From assembly GCF_011038645.2 (NCBI RefSeq), contig NZ_CP064955.1:310001-374000 (forward strand): a stretch of DNA of 64,000 nucleotides. The letters are read 5' to 3'. A program made the position numbers and the translations under genes. This stretch comes from Corynebacterium qintianiae (GTDB lineage: Bacteria; Actinomycetota; Actinomycetes; Mycobacteriales; Mycobacteriaceae). The notes below the pieces were generated by a model that saw nothing but the letters and a program-made list of their open reading frames with translations, did no database searches and was not told where the DNA came from. Below are positions 53,297 to 64,000 of this stretch, in pieces (position 1 is the stretch's first letter; each line of letters opens with the position of its first letter).

Positions 53297-53794
53297 ATGC
53301 TGAAGCTGAACAACGCCAACCGCCGCTGGATCGGGCTCGCTCTCGCCCTCTGGCTCATCGCCCTAATCGCCATTATCTTCCTGCCGATGAGCAGGGGAGG
53401 AGCCCAGGCCAGCCACACCGACTCGCTGGCCCAGAGCCTGCAGCAGACGCAGGCCGCCAACGGTGACTCGGTTGTCGCCGAGCTGGTGAACCCGGCGCTC
53501 GTGTACAACGAGTCCTTCGTCGGCTACACCACCATGTGCCCGACGGACCCGGCCGAGCTCACCCAGGCGAAGATGCAGGCCTTCCAGCTCGACGGGGCGC
53601 AGGTGGACATGAGCGGAAAGTACGGTTACATGGTGCTGCTGCCCGCCCAGCAGGGTGAGGAGGTCACGCTCGACCGCGTCAACCTGGACACCGTGGACAT
53701 CTGCACCGTCCCGCAGTCCGAGTCCTTCCCCCTGAACACGCCGATCCCGTTCTACCTCGACGATGGAACCTGGAAGATGGGGATCAACTCCTAA
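53297..53794 (+). CDS. Membrane-anchored or secreted protein of unknown function
   Basis: A 165-aa protein with an N-terminal hydrophobic helix (WIGLALALWLIALIAIIFLP, residues 11-30) and an extracytoplasmic domain containing Cys81 and Cys136, which could form a disulfide. No family motif. It sits between tsaE and tsaB and has a TAGGCT -10-like element ending 7 bases before the ATG, so it may have its own leaderless transcript as well as being read from alr. Confidence 0.6.
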   Translation: MLKLNNANRRWIGLALALWLIALIAIIFLPMSRGGAQASHTDSLAQSLQQTQAANGDSVVAELVNPALVYNESFVGYTTMCPTDPAELTQAKMQAFQLDGAQVDMSGKYGYMVLLPAQQGEEVTLDRVNLDTVDICTVPQSESFPLNTPIPFYLDDGTWKMGINS

Positions 53795-53804
53795 GGTCCG
53801 ACGC

Positions 53805-54473
53805 ATGATTGTTCTGGCATTGGACACCGCCACGACGGACCTGGTCGCGGGTGTTGTGGACACCCGCGGTGAGCCCCGCGTGCTCGCGGAGTCGGTGACG
53901 GCGACGCGGGCACACAACGAGGAGCTCGTGCCCACGGTCACCCGGTTGCTCGCTGAGGCGGGCGTCGGGTTCGCGGACATCGGGGCGGTCGTCGTCGGTT
54001 GCGGCCCCGGCCCGTTCACCGGGTTGCGGGTGGGCATGGCCACGGCGTCGGCGTTCGGTCAGGCGCTCGGTGTGCCCGTCCACGGGGTGGTCACGCACGA
54101 CGCGGTCGCAAAGCTTATCGACGCCCCGGTGACGCTGGTGGCCACCGACGCCCGCAGGAAAGAGGTGTACTGGGCGAAGTACGCCTCGGGCGAGCGCGCG
54201 GCGGGCCCGGCGGTGACAGAACCGTCGGAGGTGGACACCGCGGACGCCAACGTGGTCAGCGTGCCGCCTCACCTCGCGGAACAGCTTCCCGCGAGCGGGG
54301 CGGAGTTCACCTACGTCGCGCCCTCTCCACTCGGGTTGGTCGCGGCGGCGGACCTGAGCTCCGAGCCAGCGCCGCTCGTGCCGCACTACCTGCGCCGCCC
54401 GGATGCGAAGGAGCCCGCGCCCGCGCCGCGCTCGGCGGCCATCCCGGTGGTCGACCTAGGGGAATTAAAGTGA
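53805..54473 (+). CDS. tsaB: tRNA threonylcarbamoyladenosine protein TsaB
   Basis: TsaB (222 aa) is the TsaD-binding partner in t6A synthesis, an ASKHA-fold pseudo-enzyme. LALDTATTDLVAGVV at the start and the GCGPGPFTGLRVGMATA loop are hallmarks. ATG at 53805 matches the family; the ribosome-binding site is CTAAGG. Its TGA overlaps the rimI GTG (GTGA). Contains a repeated-motif copy at 54113-54123. Confidence 0.93.
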   Translation: MIVLALDTATTDLVAGVVDTRGEPRVLAESVTATRAHNEELVPTVTRLLAEAGVGFADIGAVVVGCGPGPFTGLRVGMATASAFGQALGVPVHGVVTHDAVAKLIDAPVTLVATDARRKEVYWAKYASGERAAGPAVTEPSEVDTADANVVSVPPHLAEQLPASGAEFTYVAPSPLGLVAAADLSSEPAPLVPHYLRRPDAKEPAPAPRSAAIPVVDLGELK

Positions 54474-54955
54474 AACTGCGGGAGCTCACCCGCGCGGACG
54501 CGACCCGCGTGGCGGAGATCGAGCACGACCTGTTCTCGGGTGACAATCCGTGGTCGCGCGACGTGTTCGTTGCGCAGTTCGCCCAGCCGTACACGTTCTA
54601 TGTGGGTGCTTTCGAGAACACCGGTGCTGGGGAGATCCTCGTGGGCTACGCGGGCCTGGCCATGCTGGGCCCCCGCGACGATCCTGAGTTCGAGGTCCAC
54701 ACCATCGGTGTCGCGCGCGAGCACCAGGGCCGCGGCATTGGGCGGGTGCTCATGGACCAGCTGGTGCACACCGCCGACGTGATGAACGGGCCGATGTTCC
54801 TCGAGGTCCGCACCGACAATGCCCCCGCCATCGGCCTGTACGAGAGTTACGGATTCAACGTGCTCGCGACACGTAAGGCGTACTACCAACCCTCGGGCGC
54901 CGACGCGTACTCCATGATGAGGCACCGAAGAGATGAAAGGGACCCGGGAACATGA
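54470..54955 (+). CDS. rimI: Ribosomal-protein-alanine N-acetyltransferase-like GNAT protein
   Basis: A 161-aa GNAT acetyltransferase between tsaB and tsaD, the usual RimI position. The acetyl-CoA loop is [13 protein letters not shown], followed by [20 protein letters not shown], characteristic of RimI, which acetylates the N-terminus of S18. The GTG start overlaps the tsaB stop, and its TGA overlaps the tsaD ATG (ATGA). An upstream in-frame extension lies inside tsaB and is rejected. Confidence 0.9.
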   Translation: MKLRELTRADATRVAEIEHDLFSGDNPWSRDVFVAQFAQPYTFYVGAFENTGAGEILVGYAGLAMLGPRDDPEFEVHTIGVAREHQGRGIGRVLMDQLVHTADVMNGPMFLEVRTDNAPAIGLYESYGFNVLATRKAYYQPSGADAYSMMRHRRDERDPGT

Positions 54956-56007
54956 TCGTCCTCGGAATCGAATCCTCCTGTGACGAGACCGCCGTCGGTG
55001 TGATCGAGCTGCGGGAAGACGGGTCGATGGAGATCCTCGCCGACGCGGTGGCGTCGTCCATGCACGAGCACGCCCGCTTCGGCGGTGTCGTGCCGGAGAT
55101 TGCCTCGCGCGCCCACCTCGAGGCGATGCCGCAGGTGATGGAGGCGGCTCTCCAGCAGGCCGGTATTGACAAGCCGGACGCTGTGGCCGCGACCGTCGGC
55201 CCGGGACTGGCCGGTGCGCTGCTCGTCGGGGCGTCCGCCGCGAAGGCCTACGCCGCCGCGTGGGGCGTGGGCTTCTACGGCGTCAACCACCTCGGCGGCC
55301 ACGTCGCGGTGGCCAACCTCGACGGCTCGGGTGACCTGCCTCACGCGGTGGCCCTGCTCGTCTCCGGCGGTCACACCCAGCTTCTCGAGGTCCAGTCCGT
55401 GGGAAAGCCCATGCGCGAGTTGGGCAGCACGCTTGACGACGCCGCCGGTGAGGCCTACGACAAGGTCGCTCGCTTGCTGGGGCTGGGGTATCCGGGAGGG
55501 CCGGTCGTCGATAAGCTTGCGGCCCGCGGCGAGGCCTCGATCCCGTTCCCGCGCGGGCTGAGCAAGGCCGAGGACATGCGCGGCGAGCACCGCTACGACT
55601 TCTCCTTTTCCGGGCTCAAGACCGCCGTGGCGCGCTACGTCGAGGCCGCCGAGCGGGAGGGACGCGTCATCTCGGTGGAAGACGTGTGCGCCTCTTTCCA
55701 AGAGGCGGTGTGCGACATCCTGACGAGGAAGGCCGTGCTGGCCTGCGAGGACACGGGCGCACGCGTGCTCTTGCTTGGCGGGGGAGTGGCCGCCAACGGG
55801 CGGCTGCGCGAGCTGGCGCAGGAGCGCTGTAGCGCAGCCGGTGTCGAGCTGCGCGTCCCGAGGTTCAAGCTCTGCACCGACAACGGCGTGATGATTGCGG
55901 CTCTGGCGGCCCAGCTGATCCGCGAGGGTGCGGAGCCCTCGGGTTTGGGTGTGGGAACGGATACGACGCTCGATGTCGGCGTGCCGCAGGTGAGTGTTGA
56001 GAGTTAG
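54952..56007 (+). CDS. tsaD: tRNA N6-adenosine threonylcarbamoyltransferase TsaD
   Basis: TsaD (351 aa) transfers the threonylcarbamoyl group to A37 of ANN-decoding tRNAs. Metal ligands are His113 and His117 in NHLGGHVAV; the nucleotide part has [11 protein letters not shown], and [11 protein letters not shown] is at the N-terminus. Its stop TAG (56005-56007) lies inside the CIRCE element of groES. Contains a repeated-motif copy at 55506-55516. Confidence 0.96.
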   Translation: MIVLGIESSCDETAVGVIELREDGSMEILADAVASSMHEHARFGGVVPEIASRAHLEAMPQVMEAALQQAGIDKPDAVAATVGPGLAGALLVGASAAKAYAAAWGVGFYGVNHLGGHVAVANLDGSGDLPHAVALLVSGGHTQLLEVQSVGKPMRELGSTLDDAAGEAYDKVARLLGLGYPGGPVVDKLAARGEASIPFPRGLSKAEDMRGEHRYDFSFSGLKTAVARYVEAAEREGRVISVEDVCASFQEAVCDILTRKAVLACEDTGARVLLLGGGVAANGRLRELAQERCSAAGVELRVPRFKLCTDNGVMIAALAAQLIREGAEPSGLGVGTDTTLDVGVPQVSVES

Positions 56008-56030
56008 CACTCACGGGGGTAGAGTGCCAG
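56004..56030 (+). promoter_or_regulatory. CIRCE element (HrcA operator) of groES-groEL1
   Basis: Left arm TTAGCACTC (perfect), 9-base spacer, right arm GAGTGCCAG (7 of 9 matching consensus GAGTGCTAA). It overlaps a promoter candidate TTGAGA-16 bases-TAGAGT (55998-56025) and includes the tsaD stop codon. HrcA repression in the absence of stress is the known role of such sites. Confidence 0.9.
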
Positions 56031-56140
56031 TAGGTTGCATTGAGCACAGTTGTTCACCCGCGACGACGGCTGCGGCTGGATGAAAACCGACTGAAGAATT
56101 TCACTCACGCTCAAACATCACGAAAGGTCATTGATCGATC

Positions 56141-58055
<1,915 letters not shown>

Positions 58056-58076
58056 TAATAGTCGGCACAACACGCA

Positions 58077-58104
58077 AAGGCCCCGCCTCGTGCGGGGCCT
58101 TCTT
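58077..58104 (+). terminator. Rho-independent terminator after groEL1
   Basis: A 10-bp stem AAGGCCCCGC/GCGGGGCCTT (58077-58086 with 58092-58101), loop CTCGT, followed by CTT. It also lies at the end of the convergent whcB gene. Confidence 0.92.
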
Positions 58105-58114
58105 CGCGCGCGGC

Positions 58115-58432
58115 TTACTTCGCGGAAACCGCGGCGACCTTCATGCCGCCGCGCGACGAGCCGCCGCGCAGGATGGCCTGACGCTCCGACTCGCTCATGC
58201 CACCCCAGATGCCGTACGGCTCGGCGACCTTGAGGGCGTGGTCACGGCACTGGGAAAGTACCGGGCAGTTGTAGCAGATTGCTTTTGCGCGGTTCTCGCG
58301 CTGCGTGCGCGCGCGGCCGCGCTCACCGTCGGGATGGTAGAAAACCTCGGACGCTTCACCGCGGCACGCGCCGTGAAGCTGCCAATCCCAGAAATCCGCA
58401 TTCGGTCCGGGAAGCTGCTGAGGTTGAGACAT
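58115..58432 (-). CDS. whcB: WhiB-family iron-sulfur transcription factor (WhiB3/WhcB position)
   Basis: A 105-aa WhiB-like regulator. The four cluster-binding cysteines are Cys23, Cys53, Cys56 and Cys62 (CYNCPVLSQC), and the GIWGG turn is at 74-78, followed by a basic C-terminal region for DNA binding. Place next to sigD matches WhiB3 of mycobacteria, WhcB of C. glutamicum; identity by synteny, not proven. ATG at 58432 has AAGGAG upstream; a longer in-frame extension covers the intergenic region and is rejected. Confidence 0.9.
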   Translation of the reverse strand: MSQPQQLPGPNADFWDWQLHGACRGEASEVFYHPDGERGRARTQRENRAKAICYNCPVLSQCRDHALKVAEPYGIWGGMSESERQAILRGGSSRGGMKVAAVSAK

Positions 58433-58742
58433 GTGTGAGGGCTCCTTCTGCACTGCGCCGCGGGTCACGCGGCGGGATCCATCTAAACCAACGGTGTTAG
58501 GCACCACCCAGCAGTTAAGTACGCGATGGTTAACGTTTGGTTTCGGAGCGGTAACGCCAAACTTGAAAGCGAAAGACACCCTTGAAAATAGTGGCAAGGA
58601 GCTGGGAGTTTGATTAAGGTTAAGGCTCGGTGAACATTTGGATACCCGGGCAACCGGCGGCGAAGTAGCACCATATTGGGCAAATCCAAACACCCGGGCG
58701 TAGGATGAACGCCATCTTTGTCGGAATGTAGGAAGGGGAGCC
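58433..58742. other. Divergent regulatory region whcB / sigD
   Basis: A 310-base non-coding region. For sigD a promoter candidate is TTGGGC (58676-58681), 19 bases, TAGGAT (58701-58706). TTTGGAT (58637-58643) and ATCCAAA (58684-58690) form inverted arms, and ACCCGGGC occurs twice in direct orientation (about 58644 and 58692). A second pair GTTTGG/CCAAAC lies near 58535-58560. The whcB promoter was not resolved. No small gene recognised. Confidence 0.4.
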
Positions 58743-59327
58743 GTGGCTTCGTCGGACGTGGATGACCGGCTCGCGGAACTCGTTCCGTTGGCCGCCGACG
58801 GCGACCGCCGCGCCCTCCAGGAGGTGGTGCGTCTCATCCACCCGATGGTTCTGCGCTACGCGCGGGCCCGCTTGGGGGGAGGTCGCGCTCCCACGGCAGA
58901 AGACGTGGCGCAGGAGATCTGCCTTGCGGTGGCGACGTCGATAAGCAAGTTTGTAGACCGCGGCAAGCCGTTTATGGCGTTTGTCTACGGAATTGCGTTC
59001 AATAAGGTGGCGGACGCGCACCGCACCATGGCGCGGGACAAACTCACTCCTACTGAGACCGTTCCTGACAGCGAGCACCACGGGGAAACTCCCGAGGAAT
59101 TTGCGCTGGTCAATGACGGCAGTAACAGAGTGCACGAGTTGCTCGATGTACTCGGTGACAAGGCTAGAGACATCATCATCCTGAGGGTGTTCGTCGGATT
59201 GTCCGCTGAGGAGACGGCCGAGGCGGTCGGCGGCACCGCAGGCGCTGTACGCGTGGCGCAGCACCGCGCCCTAGCCACACTGAGGAAAGCCATTGAAGAA
59301 GGTGAAAGCTATGAGGCGTCACTCTGA
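58743..59327 (+). CDS. sigD: ECF sigma factor SigD
   Basis: SigD (194 aa) is an extracytoplasmic-function sigma factor. Region 2 is around residues 25-90 (VLRYARARLGGG, AEDVAQEICLAVAT, FMAFVYGIAFNKVADAHR) and region 4 around 135-190 (LLDVLGDKARDIIILRVFVGLSAEETAEAVGG, VRVAQHRAL). GTG start with GGAAGGGGAGCC ribosome-binding site. Its partner anti-sigma gene overlaps by 17 bases. SigD in corynebacteria and mycobacteria is linked to cell-envelope genes. A repeated-motif copy at 58936-58946. Confidence 0.93.
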   Translation: MASSDVDDRLAELVPLAADGDRRALQEVVRLIHPMVLRYARARLGGGRAPTAEDVAQEICLAVATSISKFVDRGKPFMAFVYGIAFNKVADAHRTMARDKLTPTETVPDSEHHGETPEEFALVNDGSNRVHELLDVLGDKARDIIILRVFVGLSAEETAEAVGGTAGAVRVAQHRALATLRKAIEEGESYEASL

Positions 59328-60111
59328 GGGGGAGATGCGCGACGTGACGTCGCACCTCCAGCCGCTTGTCGACGACGACGTGTTCCTGACCGCATTGTCC
59401 CGCGGCGAAGACCCGTCGGACGGTACCGACCCTCTGGCCGCGATGCTGCTCGAGTTGCGCGTTGACGTGGAGAGGCAGATGCCGCCCGCGCCCGTCGTCG
59501 AGGGCGCGGACATCGCACCTGTGGTCTCCGACCTTGCGGCCGCGCGGAAACGGCGTGGCCCGGGTCCGCTTTTGTCCGGGCTCATCGGCGCGGCAGCCGC
59601 TACGGCGCTCGTGGCGGGCTCGGGCGCGGCCCTGTACAACGCGACGCCCGGCTCCCCGCTATGGGGCCCGTCCACCGCAGTCTTCGGCGAGCGCGCTTCC
59701 GTGGTCGAGCTCGCCAGCACGCTCGATGAACTGGAGGCCGCCAGCGAGAAGGGCGACGTCGACGGCACCCGCGATCTGCTGAATCAGGCCCGGGCTCTCA
59801 TTGACGCAATCGGCGCCTCGCGCTCCCAGGCCGAAGGCGAGGCGCCTGCCGCAGTGCCCGCGCCGAAACAAGCCACGGTGACGGTGACGGAAACAAAGGC
59901 TCCGCCGCCCCCGTCCGAGGTTCCCTCCGAGCCCGCCGACACGCCTCCGCCTGCACCGGAGCCCGCTCCGACGGTGACGCAGACGGTGACCGTGACGCAG
60001 ACTGTGGTCCAACAGGCCCCTGTCGAGCCGGTTGAGACGACAGCGTCGACGGCTGCGCCGACAACGACAAGCTCGCTTTCGACCGAAACAGGCGACCCGT
60101 CCGTTAGGTAG
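59311..60111 (+). CDS. rsdA: Anti-sigma-D factor RsdA
   Basis: A 266-aa protein with a cytoplasmic N-terminal SigD-binding domain (VDDDVFLTALSRGEDPSDGTDPLAAMLLELRVDVE), a transmembrane helix near residues 90-115 (LLSGLIGAAAATALVAGSGAAL) and a Pro/Thr-rich, repetitive extracytoplasmic tail (VTQTVTVTQTVV). ATG at 59311 has GAAGAAGG upstream; a TTG six codons earlier is possible. Overlap with sigD implies translational coupling, which suits an anti-sigma/sigma pair. Controlled proteolysis of it would release SigD (inferred from family). Confidence 0.9.
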   Translation: MRRHSEGEMRDVTSHLQPLVDDDVFLTALSRGEDPSDGTDPLAAMLLELRVDVERQMPPAPVVEGADIAPVVSDLAAARKRRGPGPLLSGLIGAAAATALVAGSGAALYNATPGSPLWGPSTAVFGERASVVELASTLDELEAASEKGDVDGTRDLLNQARALIDAIGASRSQAEGEAPAAVPAPKQATVTVTETKAPPPPSEVPSEPADTPPPAPEPAPTVTQTVTVTQTVVQQAPVEPVETTASTAAPTTTSSLSTETGDPSVR

Positions 60112-60120
60112 ACCCCGGGT

Positions 60121-60492
60121 TTAGCGCGCGTCGAGCCCGTCCAAGTACCCGAGGGCATAGTCCCACGGCACATACGCCTCGACGTTCGGCTGGGCGCTCG
60201 GTTCGTGCACTGGGGGGAGCTCCCCGTTCAAGCTGGCGATCATGTTTTGTTCCATGATTTCCCAGTCGTAGTAGTGCATCTCCTCGCAGTCCTCGCACTG
60301 GAAGTAGATGCCCTGCAGCCCGCGCGGGCGCAGAACTTCCTTGAACTCGCGCACCTGGGCCAGGTCGCGGATAACGGCGACGCGCTCCTCTTCCGAGAGC
60401 GGCTCAACGATGTCGTCGTCCTCGATGAAGGATGCCGGATCGTTCGGGTCGTCCTTGAACGGGTCGAGTGGCATCATATCGTCGTAGTTCAC
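60121..60492 (-). CDS. DUF5319 family protein (Rv3412-like)
   Basis: A 123-aa acidic protein: MMPLDPFKDDPNDPA near the start, a CEDCEEMHYYDWE segment with a Cys-x-x-Cys pair and VPWDYALGYLDGLD at the end. It fits a small actinobacterial family of unknown function located between rsdA and guaB, as in mycobacteria. The start is uncertain: GTG at 60492, with AGGG upstream, was chosen over a TTG three codons earlier. Single gene, convergent with rsdA, divergent from guaB. Confidence 0.75.
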   Translation of the reverse strand: MNYDDMMPLDPFKDDPNDPASFIEDDDIVEPLSEEERVAVIRDLAQVREFKEVLRPRGLQGIYFQCEDCEEMHYYDWEIMEQNMIASLNGELPPVHEPSAQPNVEAYVPWDYALGYLDGLDAR

Positions 60493-60563
60493 ACTGCCCA
60501 ACCCTAATTGCGCCGACCGACACTGGGCAATTCATGCGCAACTGACGTGCGCATATGTCCCTT

Positions 60564-62153
<1,590 letters not shown>

Positions 62154-62168
62154 AGAGAGCAGGCACAC

Positions 62169-63332
62169 ATGCGTGATTACGTCGAGATCGGAATCGGCCG
62201 GGAGGCGCGGAAGGCGTACCGCCTGAGCGACATTTCTCTGGTGCCGTCGCGCCGCACGAGATCCTCGGGTGACGTGGACACGAGCTGGCATATCGACGCC
62301 TACACGTTCGACATTCCGCTGGTGTCGCACCCCACCGACGCACTCGCCAGCCCGGAGTTCGTCATTGAGATGGGCAGGCAGGGCGGCCTCGGTGTGCTCA
62401 ACGCTGAGGGAATTCTGGCGCGCCACGCCTCCTTCGAGGAGGCGGTGGCGAGGGTTGCGAAGGTGTCCCGGGCCGTCATGGACGACGAGGTGGTCTCGTG
62501 GACGGATATCGTTAGCGGGGATCGGCAGACGACGCAGGAGCTCCAGGCGCTGCACTCCGTACCTATTGACTATGACCTGCTCGCCGAGCGCATCGCCCAG
62601 GTCCGCGACGCGGGAGTGACCGTCGCGGTGCGCGTCTCCCCGCAAAACGCCCGCGAGCTCGCCCCCGTGGTGATCAAAGCTGGTGCGGAGATCCTGTTCA
62701 TCCAGGGCACGATCATCTCCGCCGAGCACGTACAGCGCGGCGGCGAGCCGCTTGACCTCAAGGAGTTCATCGGCTCCCTCGACGTGCCTGTCATTGCCGG
62801 CGGGGTGTACGACTACACCACCGCGACGCACCTGATGCGCTCCGGGGCAGCCGGCATCATCGTCGGCTCCGGGGTGCTGTCGGGGTACCCGTCGGTCGGC
62901 GTCGGGGTCCCGATGGCCACGGCGATCGCGGACGTTGCAGCCGCCCGCCGCGAGTACCTGGACGAGACCGGCGGGCGCTACGTGCACGTGATCGCGGACG
63001 GGGAGATCCACAACAGCGGTGACATCGCGGCTGCAATCGCGTGCGGTGCCGATGCAGTGATGCTCGGGCGCCCGCTCGCGTGGGCGGCTGAGGCCGCGGG
63101 GAACGGCACCTATTGGGAGGCCGCCGCCGCGCACCCGCGGTTCCCGCGTGGGGTAGTGGAGCCGGTCACCGGGTTGGCGGAGCGTATCCCGCTCGAGCAG
63201 GTGCTCAACGGGCCGGCCACCGAAGCCTCCGGCGAGACGAACGTGGTCGGCGGGTTGCGCCGCATCATGGCCAAGTGCGGTTACACCGACACCAAGTCGT
63301 TCCAGAAGGTCGGACTGACGGTGGGGCGGTAG
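62169..63332 (+). CDS. guaB3: GuaB3 family IMP dehydrogenase-related protein
   Basis: A 387-aa protein related to IMP dehydrogenase but lacking CBS domains. Where GuaB has GSICTT, this has GIIVGSGVLSGYPSVGVGVP without cysteine, so classic IMPDH chemistry is unlikely or different. Family features are RKAYRLSDISLVPSRRTRSSGDVD and GEIHNSGDIAAAIACGADAVM. It lies in the same operon as guaB, as in all mycobacteria and corynebacteria I know. Its physiological reaction is not settled. Confidence 0.92.
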   Translation: MRDYVEIGIGREARKAYRLSDISLVPSRRTRSSGDVDTSWHIDAYTFDIPLVSHPTDALASPEFVIEMGRQGGLGVLNAEGILARHASFEEAVARVAKVSRAVMDDEVVSWTDIVSGDRQTTQELQALHSVPIDYDLLAERIAQVRDAGVTVAVRVSPQNARELAPVVIKAGAEILFIQGTIISAEHVQRGGEPLDLKEFIGSLDVPVIAGGVYDYTTATHLMRSGAAGIIVGSGVLSGYPSVGVGVPMATAIADVAAARREYLDETGGRYVHVIADGEIHNSGDIAAAIACGADAVMLGRPLAWAAEAAGNGTYWEAAAAHPRFPRGVVEPVTGLAERIPLEQVLNGPATEASGETNVVGGLRRIMAKCGYTDTKSFQKVGLTVGR

Positions 63333-63344
63333 GGTTCTTGGGCT

Positions 63345-63350
63345 ACTATT
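63345..63350 (+). promoter_or_regulatory. -10 element of a probably leaderless guaA promoter
   Basis: TACTAT ends 7 bases before the guaA GTG, and no ribosome-binding site lies between. No good -35 seen. Confidence 0.45.
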
Positions 63351-63357
63351 TGGGCTG

Positions 63358-64000
63358 TGACTACAGCCCAGCAACGCCCAGTACTTGTTGTCGATTTCGG
63401 TGCCCAGTACGCGCAGCTCATTGCGCGCCGCGTGCGCGAAGCCCGCGTGTACTCTGAGGTCGTGCCCTCCACCGTCACGGCCGCCGAGGTACGCGAGAAG
63501 AACCCCGTCGCTCTCGTCCTCTCCGGCGGCCCGTCCTCTGTCTACGAGGAAGGTGCCCCGCAGCTGGACCAGGAGATCTTTGAGCTGGGCCTTCCGATCT
63601 TCGGCATCTGCTACGGCTTCCAGATCATGACTCAGGCGCTCGGCGGGAAGGTGGAGAAGACCGGTGCCCGTGAGTACGGTCGGACCACGATGCTCACTTC
63701 GGAGGGTGTCCTCCATGGCGGGCTTCCTACCGAGCATCCCGTGTGGATGAGCCACGGTGATTCCGTCACGCAGGCTCCGGAAGGTTTCGAGGTCACGGCA
63801 TCGACCCCGGGTGCTCCTGTGGCGTCGTTTGAGAACGTCGAGAAGCGATTTGCGGGCGTGCAATACCACCCCGAAGTCATGCATTCGCCGCACGGCCAAC
63901 AGGTTCTGACGCGTTTCCTCACCGACATCGCCGGGTTGGAGCAGACGTGGACCGCTTCCAATATCGCCGACCAGCTAATCGGGCAAGTGCGCGAGCAGAT
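63358..64000 (+). CDS. guaA: GMP synthase, N-terminal glutamine amidotransferase part (partial gene)
   Basis: The frame runs to the right edge (about 214 residues). GuaA converts XMP to GMP with glutamine. The class I glutaminase triad is visible: Cys85 (FGICYGFQ), His171 and Glu173 (QYHPE). [20 protein letters not shown] at the start is diagnostic. GTG at 63358 chosen because it fits the family and is 7 bases after a -10 element. The ATP pyrophosphatase part lies outside the window. Repeated-motif copy at 63836-63846. Confidence 0.95.

Overview
This window is chromosomal DNA of a high-GC actinobacterium, almost certainly a Corynebacterium. The evidence is an ESX-4-type secretion cluster next to rplM-rpsI, a whiB3/whcB-sigD-rsdA-guaB-guaB3-guaA block, a His-tailed GroEL1, a divided S10/spc ribosomal cluster, many GTG starts and several apparently leaderless genes. 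As far as I remember, the gene order parallels Mycobacterium tuberculosis Rv3410c to Rv3455c. No rRNA, tRNA, CRISPR array, prophage or insertion sequence was seen.

Layout. 1-2752: end of the S10 operon (rplB partial, rpsS, rplV, rpsC, rplP, rpmC, rpsQ) and its terminator. 2.9-9.9 kb: PhoX-type phosphatase, then on the minus strand a ThiD-TenA fusion and two paired membrane GTPases. 10.1-11.4 kb: rplN-rplX-rplE. 11.4-16.5 kb: accessory genes (AhpD-like protein, DUF2786 protein, secreted lipase, degenerate FdhD-like protein, M20 amidohydrolase). 16.8-19.5 kb: rpsH-rplF-rplR-rpsE-rpmD-rplO. 19.7-23.9 kb: DUF1707 protein, secY-adk-map, L,D-transpeptidase. 24.0-28.4 kb: infA, rpsM-rpsK-rpsD-rpoA-rplQ, truA. 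28.5-32.6 kb: two tandem polytopic membrane proteins. 32.7-41.7 kb: ESX-4 (eccB, mycP, eccD, eccC, an Rv3446c-like gene, esxU, esxT). 41.9-43.4 kb: DUF222/HNH gene. 43.7-44.7 kb: rplM-rpsI. 44.8-51.0 kb: glmM and glmS flanking a three-gene unknown module and an alpha/beta-hydrolase-like protein. 51.0-56.0 kb: a membrane protein, alr and the t6A genes (tsaE, tsaB, rimI, tsaD). 56.0-58.1 kb: CIRCE-groES-groEL1. 58.1-64.0 kb: whcB, sigD-rsdA, a DUF5319 gene, guaB, guaB3 and the start of guaA.

How the genes work together. Most are housekeeping genes: ribosome assembly, protein export (SecY, ESX-4), cell-wall precursor supply (GlmM, GlmS, Alr), peptidoglycan cross-linking (Ldt), tRNA modification (TsaB/D/E, TruA), protein folding (GroES/EL1) and GMP synthesis. 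The conserved blocks carry species-variable inserts: lipase, FdhD-like protein, HNH gene and the DUF6541-like pair.

The signal most worth following is an 11-base motif, CGTCGANAAGC. I found 26 exact copies scattered over both strands, inside genes in different reading frames and in intergenic DNA. By a rough composition estimate fewer than one would be expected. The other main leads are the WXG-like/Cys-Pro-rich/basic three-gene module between glmM and glmS, a conserved-looking hydrolase whose nucleophile elbow reads GHGMG instead of GHSMG, and a pair of perfect DnaA boxes outside any obvious replication locus.
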